Source: Pseudoalteromonas luteoviolacea NCIMB 1942 | GTDB lineage: Bacteria; Pseudomonadota; Gammaproteobacteria; Enterobacterales; Alteromonadaceae | Length of the DNA stretch: 64,000 nt | Direction of reading: 5' to 3' | NCBI RefSeq assembly: GCF_001625595.1 | Contig: NZ_AUXT01000024.1 | Location: forward strand, 1 to 64,000 | In this document: positions 37,901 to 46,516 of the stretch, in pieces | How positions within the stretch are numbered: position 1 is the stretch's first letter | How the letters are laid out: every line of letters starts with the position of its first letter | Position numbers and translations under genes: made by a program | The notes under the pieces: generated by a model | Told to the model about the DNA's origin: nothing | Seen by the model: the letters and a program-made list of their open reading frames with translations, nothing else | Databases searched by the model: none

Positions 37901-39977
37901 ACCCACCTAACTCGCTGTTTTCATCCGTAATATGGACCCCAGTTAGTGAAGTAACATCTTTGTCGAATAGTGCCACCTCACCTACATGAAATTGTGCCTG
38001 AGGGTTTGCTTGAAAAAAGCCGATATTTTTTGCTTTAGCATGTATCAAAGAAGTCGTATTGAGACCATCAAAATAACTGATATCAACACTTTGAGGTTGC
38101 TCATTGTGCGCTAAAACAGATAGCTTCGCATCTGTAGTCCAATCACTTTGTAAATTGTGCTTTGCAATAACCACATGATCGCTGAAATCTGCTTGCTTGA
38201 CCTTAGCATGCTCAGTCACTTCTAGTCGTGGCGTATTTACATCGCCTTTGACATCAAGAGACAATGTGGCATCCGAGCTGCCCATGACTGCTTGGCCATG
38301 TTTAAACCGTACTAAATGGTTACCATCATTGTCTTTCACAAGGAGCGCTGGGGTTTCAGCAGCGGTGCCTTTAACGGTAAGCGTAGCATCATCTGAAATC
38401 GTATTTTCACCGACGGTTAGCGCTTGTTTAGCAATCGCTTCTGGCGAAACAACCTGGACATCTGACTCAATGACGTCTGCTGCGTGAATCGAGGTAAAAT
38501 CGGCGTGTGCTTTGACATCTAACGTCGTGTTAATAATTGCACCCGCGTCACTTTGAACCGGCACATTAGGTTGCTCACCTACTTGTAATTGACGCGTGCG
38601 CGTCTGCCCAAGAACCGTTGTGTTTTCAGCAACATCCAATCTGTCCAAATGGGTATCACCGGCATTCAAAGTCATTTCAATCTCGGCCTGTTTTGCAGTC
38701 ACTTTTTCACCTACATTCAGGTTTTCAGAAACTTGCGTGTTTGCCCAGATATTAACTGGTTGTTCACCTACTAAAGGCGAATTCGTGACTTTGACCAACG
38801 AGTCATTGGTGTTGCCAAGGTTAAGAATATCGCCTTGATTACTTTGTACATCTAGCTTCGCCGTCGGCGCATGAGCGCCCACTGAGAGGGCCGTTTCCAC
38901 ATGAGCATTTGCGCTAAATACCGCACTGCCTGCGACATCTAAAGACTGTTCAATCTCCACTTTTCCAGCAAAAGAAGCGCTACCATTATTTCCCAACAGA
39001 ATGTGGGCTTCGTCTTTGCTTGTGCCAACCAACACCCTATTGGTTACATGAAAACTCTCATCGGGCGTCGCAGTACCCACACCCACTCTGCCTTCAGGGT
39101 TAATTATAAATGGTGTTGCATCCTGATTTAGGTCATCAACTCGCAATAAATCGTCTGTGTCCGTAGAGCGCTTACCAATATGTACCTTAGCAGCTGTGCT
39201 TTGCTCATCTAGACCGACGCCTAACTTAGGTACTTCTACATGTGACTCAAAAATAGACTGCTTGGCTGCGAATAGCTCCCCCTGTAGCATTGTTTTTTCT
39301 GCAACAGTTAGTTGATGTGCTGTTGTAACACCACCCAGTTCGGCTTCACCTGAGACACTCAAAGATTCTGCCTGAACGCCTTTTTCTGCAATGACAGACT
39401 CTTTCGCAGTAAGCGTGCCTGTCGTCGTCACGTAGGGCTGATTGTCTGCATCTAATCCTGCCTCTAGTGCCTTAGCCGCACCTTTTCTCACGCTGAGCTC
39501 ACCCGCTGTTACACGCTCACTCACATTGGCTGATTGTGATTTAAGTTCACCTGTTGATTTCACATTACCGCTAACTTGTAGCAAGTCATTTGCATCGCGG
39601 TCGACCTTTACCTTGTCGTACATTGTCAATGCATCAGCTTCGACCTTTAATGCTTTCACCTCGCCACCATCAGGCGAAACGTGAAGTTTATGATCAACCA
39701 TTACCGCAGAATCATCAACTTTGAACTGCTCAGTTTGACCGTCTGGGCTCACTGATAAGGCAGACGTAACAGAGATTTCTTGCTCATCGCCATCTTGCGA
39801 GACGGCTATCGGATCGTCAACTTGATTAAACCCTGAGCGGATCAGGGATTCAAAATCATCGCCTGTTGGCGTTTTAAGATCGTCAAATTTATCAATCAAT
39901 TCAGCCCGACTGTTTTTGGCAATCACAGATGTTGAGTCGCACTCGGCTACAATTTCTTGGTCACTGACTTTGTTCAT
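34995..39977 (-). CDS. Giant modular tail-fibre protein with C-terminal beta-helix (Pvc13 position)
   Basis: A 1660-residue fibre. An N-terminal region (about 1-130) precedes a very long array of short beta repeats of the type 'sensible verb, strand, turn' such as LTVAEKTMLQGELFAAKQ and LNVHGEHYAAGSVEIQG. At least five G.G...P....L.V elements occur (near residues 300, 655, 970, 1077 and 1287, for example VGVGTATPDESFHV and LGLGCAQPQHKLDV), a motif seen in phage and tailocin fibres. From about 1392 to the end is a right-handed parallel beta-helix-like domain with GNGGAF, GDGGAIYG, GRQGGAAYG, ERGGAV and HGGGAY rungs and about ten Cys. It overlaps the preceding baseplate gene by ATGA. Its role is probably target-surface recognition; the beta-helix could bind or cut a glycan (inference). 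Confidence 0.75.
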   Translation of the reverse strand: MNKVSDQEIVAECDSTSVIAKNSRAELIDKFDDLKTPTGDDFESLIRSGFNQVDDPIAVSQDGDEQEISVTSALSVSPDGQTEQFKVDDSAVMVDHKLHVSPDGGEVKALKVEADALTMYDKVKVDRDANDLLQVSGNVKSTGELKSQSANVSERVTAGELSVRKGAAKALEAGLDADNQPYVTTTGTLTAKESVIAEKGVQAESLSVSGEAELGGVTTAHQLTVAEKTMLQGELFAAKQSIFESHVEVPKLGVGLDEQSTAAKVHIGKRSTDTDDLLRVDDLNQDATPFIINPEGRVGVGTATPDESFHVTNRVLVGTSKDEAHILLGNNGSASFAGKVEIEQSLDVAGSAVFSANAHVETALSVGAHAPTAKLDVQSNQGDILNLGNTNDSLVKVTNSPLVGEQPVNIWANTQVSENLNVGEKVTAKQAEIEMTLNAGDTHLDRLDVAENTTVLGQTRTRQLQVGEQPNVPVQSDAGAIINTTLDVKAHADFTSIHAADVIESDVQVVSPEAIAKQALTVGENTISDDATLTVKGTAAETPALLVKDNDGNHLVRFKHGQAVMGSSDATLSLDVKGDVNTPRLEVTEHAKVKQADFSDHVVIAKHNLQSDWTTDAKLSVLAHNEQPQSVDISYFDGLNTTSLIHAKAKNIGFFQANPQAQFHVGEVALFDKDVTSLTGVHITDENSELGGFSAMLSQTMVGTSQKSAGFSVYGNTDLHGAFSIVENEHIAVNFSASQLTLIQQAGTPIFKVTNIAGDAELNAAPGQLAINQMLPSNEVNLAVTGRADIAGQLNVSNNGDALSVEGRTKLMGHATLKDGLAVSVTNNTGDTQRAALQVSGESLLDGELNVTQKATLEHDLLVRGNTAISSNLEVGRSVIIVEDLNVHGEHYAAGSVEIQGTEGRDALTVNNDVSFRADLDVAGNLSLAPYQASARLHISEKDFQAIRVDDPAGNVQMVVSRGYLGLGMERPEFMLDVAEDARFRKDLAIQGRLEIDDSLHVNEYASFRSNVNVYGTSELLGETRIGVAMHASDEDEVKILRSAQLSLEQNHFEHAFAIYHKGANPIVFQDGKVGIRNDRPEAELDIVGDVKVEGDIELNGVLRGTGQLECLDGAKILGDVELRSDLTVYDDSLFKDTVTIEGQTTIERKLTLESDAVFAKSLHLGGEFTTLGNAYFKDAVHLDKDATIRGSLIVEGLEPQSQVALKPAVNMLNTLSVQGTAKFSDMVRAQKLDVQHKVSVGDVHTDIAMLAVNTSEGENALDIGVRGNSELVFDGNANLGLGCAQPQHKLDVQGDVRVTEQLKVEGELILESQLHLDQGAQVVGDCSVQGELAPTTLKMPVGPGIEATSADTELGGETPSDHVIATQAAVKAYVDEHAWRFGRGKKVVAIHNQDEFDAVFSRENLNNMTILLFPHNGHRQVSRAYKLKNPVQVGSNLSIIGFNERETRIVKAHVGCRFIVRGDRDATIKHVSMHGFTFDGAIHEVSREMSMYEGNGGAFNLRYVDQIELNCVIENHCVSGDGGAIYGEDATNIEAKHIRNCRAGRQGGAAYGLRYARIEAQHCQAERGGAVAHCDESEVLAINNVAQLHGGGAYKCQNLICKGFWRRNTAQKGEGDHIYSAGCYHLEEQEEHNGDFLWHALFLDRPMNDSRYFWRNDHV

Positions 39978-42646
39978 TCTTCGTTTCCTTCAGGATCTAT
40001 TCGATTTGGCACGCTGGTAGCGACGATGAATTTCGAAACTACCGCTGTATTTGAGTTAATTTGAGAAAAAGACACCGGCAAAATCGGCTTAAGGTAAGCC
40101 AACGGCGAATAGCCTACGGTGAATCGCGTGTTGCTATTTGGTTGTGTAAATGCATTCGGCGTACAGATATGATCGATACATAATTGTGTTGCAAGGTAAA
40201 TCACTTGCTGCGCATTGAACCCTTGCGGATACAAATCAGGGTGCGTTGAGATAACTTCTGTGATCTTTTCCATAATGGCTTGATATGAGTCGCCATTTAG
40301 TTCTAAATCATCAGGTAATTCAGCCGATGCATAACCTTGTAGTATTTGCAGCAGGTATGTTTCTAGCACTTCGCCACCTTGTGGCTTAGCTAAAACATAC
40401 TCAATGATAAGCTCAATAATTCTGCCACAGTCCAAAAGTAGCGATTCCAACAATTCACCAATGTCTGTCGCTACGCTTGCGATGTGCTCTTGACCTTGGA
40501 AAAACCGCTCTCGTTGTGCCTGTCCATAGAAATTTAACCACCCGTAGTACAGCCGCTCAAACAAGCTCATTTGTTCACGTTGCAACCATACGCAATGCAC
40601 CGTCATATGCAGTGGGACGTGTTGCACAATTTGGCTTTCTACTAGGCGCTGGAAATTTTCATTGTTCAGTCGCGTTGTCCAATTAGGCAGCACAAAAAAC
40701 AAGATATCACTTTGCTGTTCGCTAATGAGGTCTCCCTCTAGCAAATAAAAGCTTTCTCGATTGTGTGTTGCCAATGGCATTTGCCCTTGGTGAGAAAAGC
40801 CTAAGTTGCGCATAACAAGTTGGCTTAAACTGGACAGGTGTGCAGTTTTTGGGCTTTTTGATAAATAGTTAAAACCGCGGCAACGATTGTGACCTAATGC
40901 ACCAATTTCATTGAGAAGTCGACATTTGTCGATATACTGGCGGAGCAATACCAAACGTGTTAATAAATCTTCTCCATGGCTTGGGTCCAATTCGCACCCA
41001 GAGAGTGCACTAATATAAAAACTAAATGCTTCGCGATACTTCAACAGATTGGCATTGGGCAGCTTAATTGCAAACCTAGACAAAAGGTGTGCCGCGCTGT
41101 CGTTCAAACGGGTAAGCTGTGCAATTGAAAAATCAATTTCCAGTTGCTGTTGTAAGCCTTGATCGAGATAGCTAGGCATGGCTAACCTAATGAGGTGATT
41201 GACACCACTTATACCTGTAACCGCTTGGCTCAACTGCGTATGAGGCAATGAAATTGCGCGTTGCCAAAACTTATGCAGCATCTGCTCAGAAATGGCTTCA
41301 CTGGCTAACATACAGTCTAAGACCATGCCTAAAAATTCAAAGCTTTGCTGTTGAGGTAAGGCCAACACATGGGGCAATATATCGATTTGTTTGTGCTGAT
41401 CCGCTAGAAGTTGGTCAAAAAGGTGCAAGTAGCCCTTAAATTGTAATAACTGTGCTTTTTGTTCAGAGTCTATTTCCCGGTTGAGCATTTGCTCAGTAAC
41501 CGCATATGTCTTGGGCAGCTCATGCTGTAATGAGTCATAGCGGCTCAAATGCATATATTGCCCTTCGCTTCGTGCAAAACTCTGCTCAAGAATCGTCGAT
41601 TCTGCATTCAACTTAGCAGCGATACCCAATTTTATTTGCGTGGTTTCTTGCTTACTTAAGTGGTAGTCCTGACCTTCAATGACCAACGACAGCCCTTCAA
41701 AGAAAGCGTCACTTGAAAACCCGAGCTCTGGCGCCAAATTGCTTTTAGTGGGATCTAACTCAGCTACTTCAACTTGCCAATATTCATAACCAGGCTGTGC
41801 GCCACCTTCGGTGATAAACTTAAATTCCTCAATTTGCTTGATGTTTTGGTGCTGGCGCAAAACATCAAGAATATCGGAGCTATATATGTACTTTTTAATT
41901 GGCGTGTTTTCGAGATCACTGTCTAATATGTACCCATTGTTAAGCCGTGGTCCTTGATAAACATCCTGAACATACATCCCCATGGCAAACAACTCTGTCG
42001 CGCTATATCGTTTAACAGAGGGGGAAATTTCTAATGCGACTTTAGCCAATATATCAACCAAAGCGTCAACGATGCTATTTGTGTTTTCAAGCACCATTTT
42101 CATGCCTAGCCTAACATCAGCAGGGTTATAGAAAGCAATGTCACCCAGTTGGTGTGTCACGCATCGCGCTTGTGAGAACACTAGATGAATACGGTTTTTT
42201 ACTTCTGCTATTTGCTCTGGTTCATAGTTATAAAGTTGCACCACCAAATCGAAGCAAGTTTCACCGCTCTTCGTTTTGTCGCTGGTCTGAATAACTAAGT
42301 TTTTGATAAATGGAATATCCAAAAACAAGCGTCGATAATCGGCAAGTGTTACACAATGGCTAAACATCACCGCTTCAGACGTTAAAAACTGATTAGGTTG
42401 GCAGTCACTTTGGGGGTCCACTTCAAGTAGGTCCGCCACGGGGTAGCTCAGTTTGTAACTTAAATCAGACAACACGTAGGCGAGTACTTCGAGCAAAGTA
42501 ATGCCAGGATCAAAAAGGTTATGATCACTCCAAGTTTCAGGTGCCAACTTTTGCAGCTGCTCAACCCCTTGCTGGCGCAACCCTGTTAGGTCGTGCCCGG
42601 GATGCAACGAAGCATCTGAAGCAATTTTCAGTGCATTGGGTTCCAT
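39974..42646 (-). CDS. Baseplate protein, Pvc12/Afp12-like
   Basis: An 890-residue structural protein of the eCIS baseplate wedge. The N-terminus has WSDHNLFDPGITLLEVLAYV (about 39-58), very close to the W.D.N..DPGITLLE consensus of the family. The rest is mixed, without motifs I can assign. It sits after the baseplate J-like gene as in PVC and Afp clusters, and its stop overlaps the fibre start. Length is in the usual range of 800-1000. It would connect the wedge to the fibre protein. Confidence 0.82.
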   Translation of the reverse strand: MEPNALKIASDASLHPGHDLTGLRQQGVEQLQKLAPETWSDHNLFDPGITLLEVLAYVLSDLSYKLSYPVADLLEVDPQSDCQPNQFLTSEAVMFSHCVTLADYRRLFLDIPFIKNLVIQTSDKTKSGETCFDLVVQLYNYEPEQIAEVKNRIHLVFSQARCVTHQLGDIAFYNPADVRLGMKMVLENTNSIVDALVDILAKVALEISPSVKRYSATELFAMGMYVQDVYQGPRLNNGYILDSDLENTPIKKYIYSSDILDVLRQHQNIKQIEEFKFITEGGAQPGYEYWQVEVAELDPTKSNLAPELGFSSDAFFEGLSLVIEGQDYHLSKQETTQIKLGIAAKLNAESTILEQSFARSEGQYMHLSRYDSLQHELPKTYAVTEQMLNREIDSEQKAQLLQFKGYLHLFDQLLADQHKQIDILPHVLALPQQQSFEFLGMVLDCMLASEAISEQMLHKFWQRAISLPHTQLSQAVTGISGVNHLIRLAMPSYLDQGLQQQLEIDFSIAQLTRLNDSAAHLLSRFAIKLPNANLLKYREAFSFYISALSGCELDPSHGEDLLTRLVLLRQYIDKCRLLNEIGALGHNRCRGFNYLSKSPKTAHLSSLSQLVMRNLGFSHQGQMPLATHNRESFYLLEGDLISEQQSDILFFVLPNWTTRLNNENFQRLVESQIVQHVPLHMTVHCVWLQREQMSLFERLYYGWLNFYGQAQRERFFQGQEHIASVATDIGELLESLLLDCGRIIELIIEYVLAKPQGGEVLETYLLQILQGYASAELPDDLELNGDSYQAIMEKITEVISTHPDLYPQGFNAQQVIYLATQLCIDHICTPNAFTQPNSNTRFTVGYSPLAYLKPILPVSFSQINSNTAVVSKFIVATSVPNRIDPEGNEE

Positions 42647-42737
42647 GTTTTTCCTCTGGGAATTTGGTCAATATTTGAATAGACGGAGTGCGTTCATATC
42701 TGTGAACGCAGATGTGAGTGTTTAGAGACCGTGGTCA

Positions 42738-42757
42738 GTGGTGCACTACTGCACCAC
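42738..42757 (-). other. 8-bp hairpin at the end of the baseplate J-like gene
   Basis: Perfect arms 42738-42745 and 42750-42757 (GTGGTGCA) with a 4-nt loop straddle the stop codon of the baseplate J-like gene. No U-run follows, so it is more likely an mRNA stability or processing hairpin than a terminator. Confidence 0.5.
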
Positions 42758-45700
42758 AAAGTTATGTTGAATTTTCCACTTTCCGATACCTTCAAAAACA
42801 TCTCCGGCCACATTCGTCAGGGATATCTTGTGGTTTCGGCTGGGCACCAGAATTTCGTCCATGCTCTTAGGCGATACCTGTGCATATTGACGAATTTTGT
42901 CATCGAGACGCTTGCCTCGGATAACTTGTACCATTTTTACTGCCTGATGCATTTCTAAAGCTTGCGCAACATCCGCCAAATAGATGGTATGAGATAATTT
43001 CTCATCACTCTTATTCCATGGTGTTAGGGTATCGACAACAAGAGCGTTAAGCTCTATCACGGTTGTTTGGATATCAAACCGAGGATCGATTTGAATAATG
43101 ATCTCTAGTTGGACTTCCACATAGATTGGGTCAACAACCGTGATGTCTAAGTTGGGCACCGAGCGTAATTCAACTTCGTCCTGGATCTGACGCATCAAAT
43201 ATCTGGGTACTTTAGGCTGTAATAGTTCAGTGTCATGGTTAAGTGGGATCACCATCATGTTTACACCGTCACTCGTTTTATAAGCACGCACCGTATGCAA
43301 TTCAGGGAATGTTTGCAGTGTATGATGTTCAAAGTCCCAACCTGTTAACAATCGATCCCTATGCCTAAGGCGTTCACTCACACGCAAGTTAATACGGCTA
43401 TCATCTTCTTTAACACGTGCGCCGAAACTATCGAATGGTTGCTCGACGGATGATATTAGCGGATCTGTTGTTACCAGTTTTGTAATGGTCTCAGCAGGAA
43501 GAGGCTTCAAATAGTGAGGCTCTGGATGCCCTGTTGAACCCAGTGTGACTTTTACCGCCTGCGAATGAACGCCTTTTAGTCTAGAGTAGATTGGGTGTGT
43601 GTAATCACTCGATAGTACTGAAGAGTCAATTGCAGCACGGATCCAAACTTTGCCGTCGTGATTAAATTGATCGGTTAAATCGAACTCGGGGAAAGAGAAA
43701 ATAATGATGCCAGAATCCAATAAATCATAGGTGTTGTCTTGCAAAATACGACCTTCACCACCTATACCTTGAGAGTCCTCGCGACTAAAATGATGCCACT
43801 TCCCTTGGTTGTAGTATTCCCACTTAAACTCCGGCTGCTCAACAAAGTTATACCCATCAACCGCTTCTACTTGAAATAGCACGCTGCATTGACCTGGTGT
43901 CACCATAGTGCCGAGTGCAATGTATAAATAGCCTAAATTTTCAATCTGCGGTAACAGGTGCAGACTGTTCTGGTCTTCAAGTAACTGTAATTGCCTGCCG
44001 ATTGGAGAAATATGTTCAATCCAAATTGAATTGCCAATGGCATCCCTTTGTGCACGTGAAATACTCTGGCTGTAATAGTTGAGTTTCATGGAGTCTAGTA
44101 ATGGGGTATAAGGCTCCGGTACCTGAACAGGCATAAAGTCCCCACCTGTTGGGCCCCTCGTGATTAAATTAATGCTGTTTTGATATGCGTAATACTCAGC
44201 AACTTTTAAATGGTATGGGTGTCCAAAGTCCTGATTCGACAATTCAAATGTATACCATTTAGGCCACTCTTTCGCTTGCGTTAAATTGAAAGGTAACGTC
44301 AAGTAATCGCGAGTTCCATTGTCATCGTCAAAGGTGAAAGCGAGCCGATTCGTCGCAATATTATTTTCGTTACTAGGTAAACTTTTTGCTTGTAAAACCT
44401 GTACCTGCTCGCTATCCCAAAGGTCGTCGTTATAAAATAAATCCGACTGTATTTTGTGATGGGTATCCCCATAAGTTTCATCTGACTGAGAAATGAGGAC
44501 TTGGTTTATTGGCCATGAGGGCGTTGTTTCCGGCTTCTTTGTATCTAGAGAAGATGTAACGATACTTTGGTAGTCGAGATAAGTCTTGTAATACTTATCA
44601 AAATCATCTGGTCTCCCGACCCAATTTAGCTCGACGCTTGCTCGCGTTACACGTTTACACAGTAACTCTGGATGCGTAAATTCAAATTTTTCGGCTAATT
44701 GCGGCGCGAAACCAAAGGGCTCAAAAGGCTTAGTCATATCTAAAAAGCCAATGCCGTTGTTACCTATTAATCCATATGCGCCTATCACTAATACGCAGAT
44801 CCGTACTTCTTGCACTTCATTTAAGGTAAGGGACTCTAATAATTTTTCACGTTTGTCTAAGTCGATGCTATATAGCGCTTGGTACTTAGATTTTTTAAGT
44901 ACAAACGCCAAATAAGGGAGCACTTTATCTTGCCCAATATAGGTGTCAGATACTGGCGAAATTGGCGCAAATAACTCATCAATGGTGATGTTAATTTCAC
45001 TGTTTTCGGAATTCAGAGATAGCTGCTCTGCTGACAACAAAACGGGGCCATCTTCAGTACTGACCCATACATCAAAGCTCTCTAACCAAGCGGTTAGGTC
45101 CAGCGGGCTCTCACCAAATTCATCTCTGGAAAATCGCATTGAAATAATACGTTTACCACTAGATAGGAACAAGTCTTGTGATGCTACTTTGAAGCCAATT
45201 TCCACTTCAGGCTCTAACTCATTTACCTTGTTGTCACCAAACGTCATCACGCTCGATTCGAGCTCTATACTCTGTTCAGTATCACGGAGTACATGGCGGC
45301 ATATATCTAAACCAGACGCTGATGTGAGCTTATTTACAGTGGTGACATTGTCAACCACTGCTCGATTAATGGCATTGGGTTCAGTTGATAGATATGTAAG
45401 ATCATTGCCCTCTTCATCTTTACCGCCATCGAACTCGGTCCCTGGCTGTAAAGTCATTGAGTCCACTTCATTGAGAGCAATCAGTATATGCGCAGCATCA
45501 GGTTCGGCAGCCAAAGGCTCAAAACCAAGGACATCACGGTAATAATGGTTTAAGTGAAGTTCAATAAATTCATTAAATTGACGCTGGGTATGAGACAGTA
45601 AATCAACAAAAGACAGTAACAACGCTAAGTCTGGACGTTCTGCAATTTTGGCCGTTAACTCATCAGCTTTGCCAGTCAATACATATGTACTCAACGCTGC

Positions 45701-45934
45701 GAACTTTTCTGAATCAGGTAGTATCTTGTACCAAGTTTGCACTGGACGCCATGTATCTGTGCCAATAAAGTTTGTTTGTTCAGCTATCTTAGTTAGATAG
45801 CTCAGCCACTGCTCAATTGAGCGCGGCTCTATTTCGTAAAACCCACTTGAGAGCTCAGGTATTAGACGCCCAGTTTGACTCAACCCGGTTTGGTAATGGG
45901 TAATATGTGAAAGACTACGAGACTTAGAAGCCAT
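42746..45934 (-). CDS. Baseplate J-like protein (Pvc11/Afp11-like)
   Basis: A 1062-residue baseplate wedge component, equivalent in role to phage gpJ/T4 gp6. The C-terminal third carries the recognisable part: VPNLDITVVDPIYVEVQLEI followed by LNALVVDTLTPWNKSDEKLSHTIYLADVAQAL, the typical J-like ending with a polyproline-free strand-helix pattern. The N-terminal part is the enlarged eCIS form (family members are 900-1300). AAGGTAATCAC precedes the ATG. A 166-bp gap separates it from gp25; no PAAR-repeat tip gene (Pvc10) fits there. Confidence 0.82.
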   Translation of the reverse strand: MASKSRSLSHITHYQTGLSQTGRLIPELSSGFYEIEPRSIEQWLSYLTKIAEQTNFIGTDTWRPVQTWYKILPDSEKFAALSTYVLTGKADELTAKIAERPDLALLLSFVDLLSHTQRQFNEFIELHLNHYYRDVLGFEPLAAEPDAAHILIALNEVDSMTLQPGTEFDGGKDEEGNDLTYLSTEPNAINRAVVDNVTTVNKLTSASGLDICRHVLRDTEQSIELESSVMTFGDNKVNELEPEVEIGFKVASQDLFLSSGKRIISMRFSRDEFGESPLDLTAWLESFDVWVSTEDGPVLLSAEQLSLNSENSEINITIDELFAPISPVSDTYIGQDKVLPYLAFVLKKSKYQALYSIDLDKREKLLESLTLNEVQEVRICVLVIGAYGLIGNNGIGFLDMTKPFEPFGFAPQLAEKFEFTHPELLCKRVTRASVELNWVGRPDDFDKYYKTYLDYQSIVTSSLDTKKPETTPSWPINQVLISQSDETYGDTHHKIQSDLFYNDDLWDSEQVQVLQAKSLPSNENNIATNRLAFTFDDDNGTRDYLTLPFNLTQAKEWPKWYTFELSNQDFGHPYHLKVAEYYAYQNSINLITRGPTGGDFMPVQVPEPYTPLLDSMKLNYYSQSISRAQRDAIGNSIWIEHISPIGRQLQLLEDQNSLHLLPQIENLGYLYIALGTMVTPGQCSVLFQVEAVDGYNFVEQPEFKWEYYNQGKWHHFSREDSQGIGGEGRILQDNTYDLLDSGIIIFSFPEFDLTDQFNHDGKVWIRAAIDSSVLSSDYTHPIYSRLKGVHSQAVKVTLGSTGHPEPHYLKPLPAETITKLVTTDPLISSVEQPFDSFGARVKEDDSRINLRVSERLRHRDRLLTGWDFEHHTLQTFPELHTVRAYKTSDGVNMMVIPLNHDTELLQPKVPRYLMRQIQDEVELRSVPNLDITVVDPIYVEVQLEIIIQIDPRFDIQTTVIELNALVVDTLTPWNKSDEKLSHTIYLADVAQALEMHQAVKMVQVIRGKRLDDKIRQYAQVSPKSMDEILVPSRNHKISLTNVAGDVFEGIGKWKIQHNFVVQ

Positions 45935-46100
45935 GTGATTACCTTATAATTTCGAAAAACGAACGCGTAAACGTAACCACACGTACCAACCTAAGTTGGC
46001 AAGCTGTTGTGTATTACGGCGTTCATGCAGATTGCAACAGTGCAAAGATAAAATAAGTAAAGGTGTCGCTCAGAGTGTGAGGAACCACCAGCAAAAGCTG

Positions 46101-46502
46101 TTAGACAGACTGTTCAGACAAATAAAATGGAAATACCATATTGCTGCGGCTGTTTGTCTTACGAATCAGATAGGTCAGCTCAATCAGTAGTACTCCGTCA
46201 TAGAGTTTTTGTGGGTCGAAGGAAATATCTTCTAATATAATCCTAGGTTCGTGATTGAGCAGAGTGGCTGAAATCTCTTGCTTTAAGGTAACAAGCGCGG
46301 CTTCATTAGCGTCCTCAAACACAAAGTTTGATAGCCCTGAGCCAAGTTCAGACCAAAATGGTCGCTCACCTTTTAGTGTATTCAAAGCTGTGGAGATCGC
46401 CTGCTTTACAAGCTCTTCTCCTTCAGCCATTTCAGGCCCTGAGTCTGGACTTGCAAATTGAGGTGGAAAGCCCCATCCCCTTCCAAGAAATGATTGGTCC
46501 AT
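46101..46502 (-). CDS. gp25-like baseplate wedge protein (Pvc9-like)
   Basis: A 133-residue protein of the gp25/lysozyme-fold wedge family that nucleates sheath assembly. Signature: FLGRGWGFPPQF near the start, ISTALNTLKGERPFWSELGSGL at about 37-58 and the Pro/Arg strand HEPRIILEDISF at about 84-95 (the EPR core of gp25). Size is normal. It starts 14 bp after the spike gene on the same strand. Confidence 0.88.
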   Translation of the reverse strand: MDQSFLGRGWGFPPQFASPDSGPEMAEGEELVKQAISTALNTLKGERPFWSELGSGLSNFVFEDANEAALVTLKQEISATLLNHEPRIILEDISFDPQKLYDGVLLIELTYLIRKTNSRSNMVFPFYLSEQSV

Positions 46503-46516
46503 ATTATAATTCCTCT

